A stretch of 64,000 nt of DNA from Ecdyonurus torrentis (GCA_949318235.1 OX439129.1:30441243-30505242), one strand, 5' to 3'; numbered from the stretch's first letter, positions 27,336 to 38,530 are shown. Notes: a model not told the origin generated them from the sequence alone. Program-made: numbers and translations.

Positions 27336-29808
27336 CCCTGGTCAAAAATCTTGTGCAAGATCTTGTGCAAGATCTTGACAAGATCTTGAATAAGGCAAGA
27401 TAAAATCTTGATAAATCTTGACAAGATCTTGTGCAAGATCTTGACAAGATCTTGTTCAAGATCTTGAGTTAATCTTGCAAGATGTCTTGTGACAAGATGT
27501 TCGCAATCTTGCATAAGATCTTACCGTAAGAATTGTCTTGTGCAAGATCTTGACGTCGTAATATCTTGCTTTAAATTGATTCAGGACAAGATAAGATTCT
27601 TGTCGTAAAATCTTGCAATATAATCTTGACAAAACTAAGCAAGATTAAAATCTTGCAGAAAATCTTGTCAAGACTAAGCAAGATTGTTTTAAAAAATCTT
27701 GCAGAAAATCCTGACAAGACTATGCAAGATTTTTCAAGAAAAAATCTTGTTAAGTCTATCTGCAAGATTTCTCAATAAAATCTTGCAGAAAAACTTGTCA
27801 TCATCACGGCTTCTTGTAAATTAAGCTTGTTTAAGATGATGCTTTCATCCTATAAAATTGAATCTCTACGCTTCATCCAACATATCCTGGAAGCAATCTA
27901 AAATTAAATTAATATTACAATATATCAAAGTGATACGTGTGCTTTTTTGTTCTTCAATCTAGCAGATAAGCAATCAAAGAGTCGAGGCATCTATATATTA
28001 TATATGATTGAAATATTAAAAAATTAAAATAATAAAAAATATATATATTAATTTATAAAAGTTGTTCATTCTGCATCGAGGCGATATAAAATATCGGTCT
28101 ATCAATCAGTCCAGCTGCAGGACTCGACTATACTCAACAGTCTGAAAAAAAAAAAATAATAATTGTACAACAAGGCATGCATTTAATAAAACTTTTATCT
28201 CATTCTGCAACAGGAATATCCACCTTTGTATTCGTCAATTAATCTAGATGAAAGATGTAAAAAATAATAATATAATAGAAATTAAGTGTTTTTAATAGTC
28301 CAGGTTATAATCTGAAATAATATTTTACAGAGCATACCATAAATTAAAAATATTTGCAGTGTTATTGTAATCTGAGTTGAGCAATCCAGCACAACGTAGT
28401 CATGCAGATAGGCAGCATTCTGAAAAAAAAATCAATTTTATGTGCAATTTTCCTGCAACGTGTAGGAGCATCTGAATATTATTCAAGATCGCGGCAGAAA
28501 TCTGAAATTAAAAATCATAAATTTTTTAAGTGCACACTTTTTCTTGAATTTCAGGAATAACGTATTCGTTAATTTTTGTAAGTCCAAAAAAATAGTAATC
28601 TGGAAAGAGAGCGAAGAAAAATTTAAAGTGCTTTTTATCAGCGCAATTTTAAAAGTATTTCCATCAGCTGTAAAATATAATTAGCCAATGCAGAGCGTAA
28701 AATCTGAAGATAGAAGTAAAAAAGGCAATTTCAATAATTTCAATCAATATAGTATATAGTAATAAAATCTGCTTGAGTTAATTTCTTGCAAGAGATAAGC
28801 GCTAGATATTACCGCAAGCAATTAAAAAGTGTAAAATTTTAATTTCAAAAACATACATTTATATTGTTTTTTTTATTTATAAATCTTAAAGGCAGAGATA
28901 AAACTAAAAAAATAATAATAACGAAAATCTTGCGTTAATTCTTGCAAAATATTAGCTCAAGATTATTACCGTGACAAAATCTTGCTTACACTCTTGCAAG
29001 ATCTGCTCCAGATTTTTAACCGTTAAAAAATCTTGTCTTAATCCTTGCAAGATAAGCTCAAGATTTAAACCGTTAATAAATCTTGCAATGAATCTTGTAC
29101 GATTAGCTCAAGATAAAAACCGTTAAAAAATCTTGCTTAGATTCTCGCAAGATCAGCTCAAGATTTATACTTTTTTAATGAACGCTCCCCAAAATCGCAT
29201 TTACATATTTTTTTTTCTTAAATATTGAAATAATTAACTTAAACTCACCTCATCAAAAAGCCTCCAGCGCTTATACCATCCACTCACAGCGTATATAGAA
29301 ATTAATTTGCTCCATGTTTGTTGTTTTCTTATGCCAAAGTGTCGTATGAAACAAAAGACACGTTGATATTAGCGAAACATCTAAATTAAGTGTGGAACGA
29401 TTACTAATTATGTTTCTTACCTGTCAAAGTAATGTCTTGGTCCATGAAGCACTTCATTATTACTCCTAATTACGCCACAAAAGTAATAAAAACACAGAGC
29501 AAAAGTACGGCGTCATTATCAACTGCAGCCATTTTATTTCCCATGATGCATTGCAATGGTAAAGCACCAAAAATATCTTACTCAAGATATAGTTGTGTTG
29601 AACAAGACAAGATAATATCTTAGTCAAAATTTCCACAAGAAAAAATCTTATATGTTCTAAAATGCAGGATTTCAAATCTTGCTCAAGATTCAAACAAATT
29701 TTGCAAGAAATTAATTTGGAACCAAGATATTTTATGCTTTAAAAATTCTTGTACACGATATGCTATTATAGGTAACACGTGTACGACAAGATTTTTTTCT
29801 TGGATTTA

Positions 29809-29894
<86 letters not shown>

Positions 29895-30726
29895 TAAGTC
29901 TCGAATCTTTTATAAGATTCCATAATTCTCAAATAAATTTATAATCTTAAAAATTGCAAAATATATATATTTTCTGTACGATAATGCGTACGATATGCGT
30001 GCGATAAATATATATATCTTGGGTATTATATATATCTTACGCAAGTTTTTAACGTAAGATATTATTTCTTGCAAAAGATAAAAATTTATCTTGCTTAAAC
30101 TTCAAAATCTTGCTATAATCGAATCTTGCAAGATATTTTCTTGTAAAATTTTTGCATAAGATTTTATCTTATGTTTATTATCTAGTGCAAGATTTTTACA
30201 TGTGTAAGATTATGTTTCTTGTCCAAGATTCAAAGCTCTTGCATTGCTTGTATCTTGCAAGATATTTTCTTTTGATATTTTTTTGCAAGATATCATCATG
30301 AGAAAAAAATTTTTTGTGCAAGATTTTTACGTAAGTAAGATACTTTTTCTTGCACAAGATAAAATTTATCTTGAACAAGTTGTGCAAGATTTTTACCTTG
30401 ACAAGACTGTAAAATCTTGTGCAAGATATACTCTTGCCAAGATGATGATCTTGCACAAGTTTTATTTTCTTGAGCAAGATTTTTTACATCTTGTGCAAGA
30501 AATTTTTATCTTGAATCTTATTTTATATCTTGCACACGACAATATCTTGTGCAATATTATATACAAGATCTTGATCTTAAAAGTACTCAAGATTTTAAAC
30601 TTTTGTAAGATTTTTACCCATCTTGCCTTACTTTTTACAAATTTGCAAGATCTTGACTATCTTGAAGGCATCTTGCAAGATCTTGAGTTGATCTTGCAAG
30701 AATCAAGCCAAGATTTTTGACCAGGG
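27336..30726. mobile_element. 3.39-kb TIR element saturated with CAAGATCTTG palindromes
   Basis: Perfect 18-bp inverted ends CCCTGGTCAAAAATCTTG. It splits a LINE RT exactly at the YADD box; flanks imply a 2-3 bp (A/T-only) target duplication. Both ends are dense arrays of ATCTTG / CAAGAT, often joined as the self-complementary CAAGATCTTG or ATCTTGCAAGAT: more than 30 hexamers in 27345-27800, and similar density at 30050-30720. Further arrays lie at 28920-29170 and 29570-29760. The interior (27800-28920, 29170-29570) is AT-rich with a second recurrent word near AATCTGAAA, and a TA tract sits at 29806-29892. No transposase is recognisable, so it is non-autonomous or decayed. I cannot assign a superfamily. 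Confidence 0.8.
29806..29892. repeat. TA microsatellite within the CAAGAT element
   Basis: About 85 bp of (TA)n between two CAAGAT arrays. Confidence 0.9.
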
Positions 30727-31060
30727 AAATGCTGATAGTTATATCCCCGTTTTCAATAAGTTCTGCAATAATACCTATAATATCATGAGTAAGGAGGTTG
30801 TGGAGCAGCGGGCTACTGGGTGCTCCTTGCTAAACCCCATTACTCTGAACAATAGGTCTTGTTTTTTTTTATCAAATTAAATATATATGTATACTCAAGT
30901 GTGGTGGGTAAATCTACCATCAAAGACAATGCCGCTTTTCTAAAGCAAGGGTCAAAAATACATACAAAAATAGCTTTGCTGCATCCTCTGACGCACCTGC
31001 TTTGTTCTTGCTTTGCGATGTTAACCATTCTCTCACATTAAAAGCTAGAAAAAAGCTGGT
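30727..31060 (-). pseudogene. LINE reverse transcriptase, 5' part (split)
   Basis: The minus strand reads RCVRGCSKAIFVCIFDP (motif A region) and, after a stop, QGAPSSPLLHNLLTHDIIG (motif B, usually QG-PLSPLLFN), reaching GDITISI at the insertion point. Continues in 27335-26470. Dead because of stops and the insertion. Confidence 0.75.
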
Positions 31061-31091
31061 AGTAATTAAAATGAGTAAAAAGTGATAATAC

Positions 31092-31093
31092 TG

Positions 31094-31124
<31 letters not shown>

Positions 31125-31128
31125 TCTT
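31092..31128. repeat. CT microsatellite
   Basis: Short (CT)n with one A interruption at the junction between two oppositely oriented LINE fragments. Confidence 0.85.
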
Positions 31129-31134
31129 TCATAC

Positions 31135-31470
31135 CTGTATAACCACATATTTTTACCCTTGCTTCTGAAAGAGGCATATTGTCTTTGATGGGAGAGGTTA
31201 TGACATCAACCTGTCATTTTACAATACACTCATGTCCTTTAAAAATGTTAATTGGAAAAATCCAAACTTTAAAAATAGGCACATTTTCACTATAGGTTTG
31301 CAGTGCACGGTTTCCACCATAAAATTTGTGTAATTAAAGAGAACCACAAGTGTGGTACCTCATGTAAATGTAAATTGTGAGGTGAGAAATGTGATCAGTA
31401 TCACTTGTTAAAATGTACTAACCGCAGTATTAGTTTAACGGCATATGCTCAGGAATATAATTAATATATA
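31135..31470 (+). pseudogene. LINE fragment, internally deleted, opposite orientation
   Basis: Begins with an RT motif-A-side sequence closely resembling the minus-strand LINE (CCCTTGCTTCTGAAAG, compare CCCTTGCTTTAGAAAA on the other strand) and jumps to the C-terminal zinc-knuckle part (CDQYHLLKC near 31395-31420) with ATCAACCTGTCATTTTAC matching 26.7 kb. The middle is missing. It forms an inverted pair with the LINE at 26.5-31.0 kb. Confidence 0.65.
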
Positions 31471-31607
31471 TAGGCCTATATATATATATATAGTTATAAT
31501 ATAATATAATTATTTAATGTAATAACTTAATTTTTAAGGTTAATAATATATATTATATTTTGTAAATCTATATGTTATAATGTTGTACACCAAGTGTGTT
31601 TACTTTT

Positions 31608-31832
<225 letters not shown>

Positions 31833-31887
31833 GGGATAGGGTCATATGTATGTGTATGTATATTATAGCTTTTCCATCTTTCTGCAG

Positions 31888-32039
31888 GGGAAGAAATCTC
31901 TTTCAAGTTGATAAACGAGACTTCAGCATTGTATTTTTACCATGGTTTGAGGGGGATGCTGAAGTTACAGAAGATGAATCAGGAGGTGATGAGGAGGAAG
32001 AGGAAGAAGAGGAAGAGGACACATCTTTTGGGGATCATG
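31888..32039 (+). CDS. Possible orphan exon encoding an acidic segment
   Basis: A good acceptor (TTTCCATCTTTCTGCAG) and a donor (CATG|GTAAAT) bracket 152 nt with one open frame: [19 protein letters not shown] followed by an acidic run (about 12 Glu/Asp in a row around [13 protein letters not shown]). No partner exon is recognisable on either side. It could be an exon of an unseen + strand gene, or an exon carried by a transposon or duplication. Function unknown. Confidence 0.3.
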
Positions 32040-32427
32040 GTAAATATCAATTTAAAAGAATAAGTATAAGCATAAGACGTATGTTGTGAATTAGAGTGGT
32101 ACGTGATGGTGGTATATGTTTGTTGTATTTATTTTTCTATTTTAGTATGCAGGCAATGTACCGAAATGAAATGAATAACCTGCAATTTTAGTGATGCTTT
32201 TCAGTCTATAGTTGTGCAGTTTTTTCATTTCGAATCATTTCCTTGCGGTACATGGTAAAAGGTACATGCGTATATTGTCTGTATTTGTCACAATATTTTT
32301 GCCATGCAGGCAAGTACATACAAAGTGCTGGTTGTACATGCAATTATTAATGGATTTTACCTGAAACATACAATGTGCTTACAACCTGCAGATAATGTAC
32401 CGCAAGGAAATGAAAAACCTGCACACC

Positions 32428-32857
32428 CTTGACGTTGACGTGTGTTTGATTTGCGCTTTGAGTCTGCCCGAAACCCTGGGAGTGTGACTCTGTGTACGAC
32501 GTGTCCCTGTTCAAGGTAAGGGTCTTTGAAAGAGGAGACACGTGACCTCGTGACGTCAATGGTTAGTATAATGAATTACACCAGCGTGACTCTCTTAGAA
32601 GCTTGTACCGATGTAGCCCATCCCGCACGACTTTGCGAGCAAATACTCGCGGTCATGAAACCAGCATTGGCGCGGAGGAAATAAGGTGAATCCATCACCC
32701 ACAAGTGCAACTAAGATGAGAATAAACTTGGAAAATGCCTTGCTTTTACAAAGAACGTACGTTTTCAATCCAGGTTGAAAGTATGGTTACATATTGGGAG
32801 GTTTCCCCTTGACCGATCATGTTTCTGATGGTCACATACGTCGAGGACGCTGGAAAA
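32428..32857 (+). repeat. Dispersed repeat, copy A
   Basis: About 430 bp starting CTTGACGTTGACGTGTG and ending GAGGACGCTGG. The inverted copy at 36914-37299 is similar along its length (I judge around 80% by eye), and a 77-bp fragment lies at 36619-36695. Short pieces of it, inverted, also occur at 32941-32990 and 33602-33650. Noncoding; probably a non-autonomous transposon of unknown class. Confidence 0.75.
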
Positions 32858-33065
32858 ATTCTTTTTTTTTCTTCCATTATGTATTTTATTTTTTTATTTT
32901 TTCGAGAGAAAAAATTTTCGTTTCCTTAACCTATACCAAAACATGATCAGTCAAGGGGAATCTTCCGAATATAAAACCAAACTTTCAACATATATATGGG
33001 TTGATTTATTATTTTTGGGAGAGAAGGGTTGGGTAATTATTTTATTATTGGGAATATTTATTCAT

Positions 33066-33336
33066 CTCCATCAGGGTACTGCAGGTGTGAGGCGGCGGCC
33101 ACAGATGCGACGTGTTGGTTTTTGGCATATAGCGGAGCTAAGAGAACGTTGTCGCAGTGGGCATACAGCCAGAAGGCCCGCGGACAAAAGGCCCTACGAC
33201 AAAAGACCCTACCCGTGCGCCGCTCGCCGATATGCTTTTACCTGTGCGCACAGCCAGGGCCTTTTGTCCGAGTGCCTTTTGTCCGCGGACCTTCTGTCAG
33301 ACATTCGTCGCAGGGAGGGTTTTTATGGCAGATCAA
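33066..33336 (-). pseudogene. Truncated CPCFC cuticle protein fragment, interrupted
   Basis: The minus strand resembles the middle of the cuticle genes: CDNVLLAPLYAKNQHVASV, then VAAASHLQYP, compared with CDNVLLARYAANQHLAPV in the intact copies. Two extra codons keep the frame. Homology stops after the second YP-G and, on the other side, soon after GTCGCAGGGAGGGT. A 149-bp element (33158-33306) splits it. No promoter, exon 1 or third motif remains, so it is a relic of an older family member 5 kb outside the active cluster. Confidence 0.8.
33158..33306. mobile_element. 149-bp TIR element inside the CPCFC pseudogene
   Basis: Inverted ends share CAGAAGG(C/T)CCGCGGACAAAAGGC and are flanked by a 7-bp direct repeat GTCGCAG (33151-33157 and 33307-33313). 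Removing the element and one repeat restores alignment with the intact cuticle genes, which have GTCGCAGTGAGGGT here. The core is CpG-rich and palindromic (GGCCTTTTGTCC). Confidence 0.85.
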
Positions 33337-33370
33337 CTACTCAGTCAAAATAAAAAATTATTTTGACTAT

Positions 33371-33536
33371 ATAGTAAAGAAACAACTGTTTTGAGGCTGA
33401 CTGTAAGCGATTTCGGTCACATCTGCTTCCGTTTCTACTTACTACGCATGCGCAGTAAGTCGAAACGGAAGCGGATGTGAGCGATATCACTTGTAATCGT
33501 CTTCAAAACAGTTGTTCCTTTATTAGTCCATAATTG
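33371..33536. mobile_element. Foldback MITE
   Basis: Arms AAACAACTGTTTTGA and complement at the edges, CATCTGCTTCCGTTTC / GAAACGGAAGCGGATG inside, closing at CGCATGCG. About 166 bp, noncoding. Confidence 0.8.
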
Positions 33537-35264
33537 CCTTCTAAAAAAAAAAAAAGTAAAGAATTTTTAAATTGAGATCGACGTCGATCACAATCGAGAA
33601 ACATGATCGGTCAAGGAGAAACCTTCCACACTTCCAAAACCTGGATTGAAAAGTTGCTACTGATGAACAGTTGGTACCTAACTACACAAAGAAATTATCC
33701 AATGGAGGTATTCATGGCATGGCCATTGATATATATAATAAGGCCAAAGAACAATATTATTGACTAGGAATGACTTTCGCGATGATCTTAAAAAATTTAA
33801 TTATATTTTCTTGCCCTTATGATTTTAATATTATATTTCATTTTCCATAATAATACACTGCGTGTTTGAATATAATGCATGCATATATTTTCACTGTATA
33901 TATTTTTTGTATTATTAAAATATAAATTTTCATAAAAGTGTTTGTCATTTAAAAAAAAGAAAAGAAAACAAATTTGTCTGTTCGTAAAGTATTAGTCATT
34001 CCGATAAAAAAATAATAGTTTACATATATGCAACGATTTGTTCCTATTTTATTTACCTTAAAGAATATGGAATAATTAAAGAACCTAGACCTACCACAAA
34101 ATAATTAGGTAAAAAAAATTGCAAGCCAAAGCAAAAATTTGAGTTACCGAGTCAGTCAAATCTAGTCCAATATCTACCAATCCAATTGGTACCTGAAAAA
34201 GAGAAGACAAACTGGAAACATGCACACAATTTCGTGATAAAGATAAAGAGTGATGGAGCAACTGATTCAGGCAGTGGCGGCCCAATAGAGGGGGATGAGG
34301 GGACATTTACCCCAGGCGCCGTGGTAAAAAGGGTGCACAGCGAAAGAAATTAGTGCCTAATAAATTATTATAAAAACTGCAATAAAACAGCCTAAAAGAC
34401 AAAAGCATATGAAATTGAAGCTTGATAATGTACAATCTGTAAAATAGTAAAGCACTTAATGTCAGGATTTTATATGTAAAATAAAAAAGATATAAAATTC
34501 AATTTTTTATATCATTTTTAAAAGTTTTTTTTTATTTATTTATTATTTTTTTAATGAACCAAGGAACGTACAGTTTTCTATTCTCCACAAATAATTATTT
34601 GTGGATATACGTTACTATAAAGTAACTTAATTTTCGGCTCAAATAAAATCTTCCGCAAATTTAATATAATTAAAAATACAAAACGTCAATCTCTTCGTGC
34701 GCAAAATTTTACTTGAACAACTTCTAAACAAAAAATACAATAGTGCGTGTTCTATAACTACAGATCAACTTTTATTGACTTTGAGTTTAAAAACGATTGA
34801 TATACGAGATTGTTATTATTATATTTTTTTTTACGGAGGACAAATTTATTGCAAATCGCATATTTAAATTGACATGGATCAATTGTCAAAAACAAAAAAA
34901 AAATCGCGAAAATTCATTGTAGATAAATCCATAAAAATCAATTTTCAGAACCAAACTTATCAACCTGGAAAGTATTTTTTAAACACCTGAAAAAAAAAAA
35001 AAAAAAAAAAAAAAAAGCATGGGTTAAAATCGGGGTTTAAATATAAACTCATTAGCATTGGGGGTGGTAAATTTTGCGACACTTTCACACTCTGTTGTGA
35101 CGACATGCAGTTTTTGGGATAGAATTATTTAAATTTATTTCGTGTCCAGCAAACGCTATATACTTAATACAGAAAATAAAAATACAATCCTACCCTAAAG
35201 TTATACTACTACCTTAGGCTGTCGTAATGAAAATATCAGCATATTATATATATATATATATGTT
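33537..35264. other. AT-rich stretch without a gene
   Basis: Holds a fragment of the dispersed repeat (33602-33650), a possible isolated hAT-type end CAGTGGCGGCCCAATAG at 34272, and A tracts (34990-35018). I see no exon or RNA gene. Confidence 0.4.
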
Positions 35265-36528
35265 CAGGGCCGGGCTGGGACGTAATGGCCCGGCGGGCGA
35301 TTCCCAGAGAAAGGGCCCGCATACAAGGGGAGTTTAAGGGGGCGCCAGCCCCCCTTTACGGGGGGTCCAGGGGGGCTTGGTCCCCCTGGCCGCTTGAGAA
35401 ATTTTGAAAATAAAAGAGAAAATATAACACAATTTATAGCTTGAATTTTACAATTTTTAGTGATACGTGTAGCATGGCATTTATTGTTTTTCGTCATTTT
35501 TTTTTTTTAATATTTGTAATCATCAATGTTCATAAGTTTTCATAATACAATAAAATTAGTATTTAATTTTGCAAATTTGATGACTAATTTAGGAACAATT
35601 TTTTAAAATTTCTATATTCGAGCAATATCATATCTATTTTTATAATCAATTTCTTAGCTACTTTCATCAAAAAAAAAAAAAAAAACTACTGCTGCATATA
35701 AACCTAAAAGGTTAATTTAAGTTTTCTTAACCTATAGACATGGTCTTAATTTTTAGTCTGAAAATACTGTATCGCATATTACTTGATGAGTACATGGTAA
35801 AATCAAATTATACTGATATATAGTGTAAAGTTTGTGGTGTTGTAATAATTTGAAACTTTAGGAACAGCGTTTTTTTTTTTTTTTTTTCTCTAAATAAAAA
35901 ATTGCAACTACGTTGAGCTTTTATAGTGTAGTTTGTTTTAACGTTTTGAATCGGGCATATAAATATAATTAAAGTTACGTTTATTTATTAATTAATTTAC
36001 AAATTTGTTTCATCTTTTTTTTTTTATTCTCAATTCTTCCCTACCCTACCTATCTTTTTTCCTACCCTACCCCGAGTTTTGAATTTTTTTTTTGCCTCTA
36101 TAGGATAGGCCGAGGCTTTGTCTCGGGGCCTCAAAATCCAGAGGACCCCTCTAGTTAAAAAAATAATTATTTTTCATTTTTTTATACGATTCATTGTATA
36201 CATTGCAATTTGTTTTAATTTTTGAGCTAAATCATTTCTATTAAAATATAAAAATATTGCTTGAATTTAATTAATGCTGAAGTGATATGCACCAGTCTTA
36301 TCTACCAAAATTTCTAGGAACAAAGCCATGAGATCGAGCAATTTATTGAAATTTGCAAACTACTAATGCTGTGTTGTGTTCTTCCTTTTTTTTTTTTTTT
36401 TTTTTCTTCCTCATAGTTTTTATACTAAATATTTTTATATCTCGAGCCCCAAGGGGCCCGGTAAACACGTGATTAGCAGGGGCCCACCGGGCGATCGCCC
36501 GGTAAGTCTTATGGCCAGCCCGGCCCTG
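35265..36528. mobile_element. hAT-like non-autonomous element (1264 bp)
   Basis: The ends are CAGGGCCGGGCTGG on the left and CCAGCCCGGCCCTG on the right, followed inwards by GC-rich palindromic words (GGGCGATCGCCC at the right). The interior is AT-rich without a transposase frame. It lies in a TA microsatellite, which hides any 8-bp target duplication; the flanks do not show an exact one. CAGGG ends suggest the hAT superfamily. Confidence 0.7.
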
Positions 36529-36568
36529 TGTATATATATATATATATAATAGAGAGAGAGAGAGAGAT

Positions 36569-36610
<42 letters not shown>
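36529..36610. repeat. TA then GA microsatellite
   Basis: (TA)n followed by about 60 bp of (GA)n between the hAT-like element and a dispersed-repeat fragment. Confidence 0.9.
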
Positions 36611-36618
36611 TCTAATTG

Positions 36619-36695
36619 TGTGTTTGATTTGCACTTCGAGTCTGTCCTAAACCCTGGGCATATGATTGAGTGTACCGACGTGTCCCTGCTCAAGA
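36619..36695 (+). repeat. Dispersed repeat, fragment C
   Basis: Matches the first 77 bp of copy A at 32428 (TGTGTTTGATTTGC onward) and faces copy B, so C and the end of B could form a stem of about 75 bp. Confidence 0.7.
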
Positions 36696-36913
36696 CTAGA
36701 AGCTTTTTATAACATATATAATTATATCTATCGATAATATATAGATTTCCAAATGAATTTTTATCTCCGCCAAAACACATTGAATGCTATTTGTATTCTT
36801 TACATTATTTCAATAAAAAGAAACAAACAAACAAAGAAAAAGAACGATAGCAGAAAAGAAAATTAACAACAGGCTAGAAAATTAACAAAAAAAAAGAAAC
36901 GGAAAAAAAAAAA

Positions 36914-37299
36914 ATCCAGCGTCCTCGACTGTGGTGACCATTGAGCATGATCTGTCAAGGGGAAACCTCCCTACATAACAACACTTTCTCACGAATAATG
37001 TTTTTATGTAGCAAGGTTTTTTCCAAGATTCTTCTCATCTTAGGTGCACTTGCAAGCGAAGTACCATATCATTCGCGCCTATGCTGGTTCCATGACCGCG
37101 AGTAGTGATGGGATGATCGCAACAAGCTCCTAAGAGAGTCACGCTGGTGTAATTCATTAGTAACCCTTGACGTTACGAGGTCACGTGTCTCCTCCTCCAA
37201 AGATCCTAACCTTGGGCAGGGACACGTCAGTACACTGAATCACATTCCCAGGGTTTAGGACAGACTCGAAGCGCAAATCAAACACACGTCAACGTCAAG
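36914..37299 (-). repeat. Dispersed repeat, copy B (inverted)
   Basis: Reverse complement of copy A: CCAGCGTCCTCGAC at its left, CGTCAACGTCAAG at its right. It shares the internal block GAATTACACCAGCGTGACTC (inverted) with A. Divergence suggests old insertions rather than a recent inversion. Confidence 0.75.
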
Positions 37300-37439
37300 A
37301 TTCAATGGGAAAAGAACACCATATATAATTAAAAATATTATATATGTTGGCAACCATTGCCGAATTCGCTCATTGACCGAAATAAGTGAACACGTCGCGG
37401 ACATATTGAGCAAGCACGAGGCATATGCGCCATGTTTTT

Positions 37440-37800
37440 TCTATCCAATTATTATTCAAAAACCGTTGGAAATACTTGAGGAGGGTGGTAGCAGGGGGTG
37501 GAAGAAAAAACTTTGAAAATATAGTTGAAGGGTGGGAGGGGTTGGGTGGGTGGTGAAGGAGGAGGGTCAGGTCGACATAAGTGCGCGGCTCGAGGAAAGC
37601 TCGGCACCAAAAAAAGCATATAAAAAGGCAGGTCGACAGCGTGGGGGGAATCCTCGGCGAAAGCTCGAGAGGTTGGCAAAAGCTCGACTGTTACTGTTTG
37701 TCATACAACAGCTCGGCGAACTTTTTGAATATTTTTTGTATGGATCCCAGGATCCTAGATTAAGGCGGAAAACAATCAAAAGATTAAAAAAAAAAAACAT
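37440..37800. other. Locally GC-rich stretch with repeated AAGCTCG words
   Basis: G-rich strand from 37480 to 37660, then four spaced variants of GGCGAAAGCTCG / GGAAAGCTCGGC between 37590 and 37715. Open frames on both strands look compositional. Nature unknown. Confidence 0.3.
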
Positions 37801-38021
37801 ATTACTTAAATATCAATGCATGCCTACCTAAAATAAAAATATAATATAAGTGTTAAATAAAGAAATGTTTGTGTGTGTTTTTATTATTATTTTTTTTTTT
37901 ATTAAAAAATAGAATCGTCAACATTTTATATTTTAGAATTTTGTGTGTAGGATAAAGAAGTAAAATTTAAAATCATAATCACTGATGGAACTTGAGATCA
38001 AACGACATCACACTGATGTAG

Positions 38022-38516
38022 TTAGTGACAGTAAGGGTAGTTTGGGCAAGTGTGGGGGCTGACTCCAGCGGGGTATTGACGAGAGGTGTGAGCATAGGGA
38101 GCTGCATGCACATGAGCGACTGGTGCAGCATAGTGGTGAGTAGTGGGTGCTCCGAAGTAAGCTTGTGGCAGAGCGGGCACGGCGCCGTGAGTGCAGTAAG
38201 GGTAGTTGGGACATGAGTGAGGGTCGACTCCAGCAGGGTACTGGTGTGAGGCGGCGGCCACAGGTGCGAGGTGTTGGTTTGCGGCGTAGCGTGCTAGGAG
38301 GACGTTGTCGCAGTGAGGGTAGTTAGGGCAGAGCGCGGGGTTGACGCCAGCAGGGTACTTGTCACCCGCACCCAGCACGGCGACACCACAAGCAGCCAGG
38401 AGGATCTGTCATAAATAAATCAGTTATAGTTAAAAAATAAAAGTAAGTTGTTTAATTAATAGATAGGCTAATATGAAACATGTCAGAAACTTCACTCTTA
38501 CCAGTTTGCAGAACAT
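38022..38516 (-). CDS. CPCFC-family cuticle protein, copy 1
   Basis: Secreted structural protein of the exoskeleton. Exon 1 (38516-38502) encodes only MFCKL and ends at GTAAGAG; exon 2 (38405-38022) follows GACAG after a 96-nt intron, giving 132 residues. The tiny exon 1 splitting the signal peptide is typical of arthropod cuticle genes. The signal peptide covers about residues 1-17. Three CPCFC motifs of 16 residues (YPAGV-P---CPNYP-C) lie at 22-37, 61-76 and 116-131, each with the C-x5-C pair (31/37, 70/76, 125/131) that names the family. The spacers are rich in Ala, His, Pro and Tyr. This copy alone has His at 105 (Tyr in others). Its 5' UTR is short (about 17 nt) because the segment before the ATG is deleted. 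A poly(A) signal lies at 37898-37903 (minus strand). Closest relative is copy 5, including about 0.5 kb of upstream flank. Confidence 0.93.
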
Positions 38517-38530
38517 TGAGAGACTCAAGT

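Noticed and set aside
27236..27514. Minus-strand frame with repeated Ile-Leu-His-Lys units joined to YADD
   Set aside because: A chimera of the CAAGAT array and the LINE; the repeat part is not protein-coding.
27345..27800. CRISPR-like array
   Set aside because: Units are short palindromic words with irregular spacing and no unique spacers, in a eukaryotic genome.
30244..30720. 158-codon plus-strand frame
   Set aside because: Translation of the CAAGAT/ATCTTG arrays (repeated Gln-Asp, Ile-Leu); no protein evidence.
34272..34290. CAGTGGCGGCC as one end of a full hAT element
   Set aside because: I found no matching inverted end or 8-bp duplication in the window, so only a possible isolated end is noted.
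35257..36536. An 8-bp target duplication around the 35265-36528 element
   Set aside because: The TA-rich flanks (TATATGTT versus TGTATATA) do not match exactly; not claimed.
38025..38216. Plus-strand frames opposite each CPCFC gene
   Set aside because: Antisense shadows; the minus-strand frame has the signal peptide, intron, motifs and promoter.
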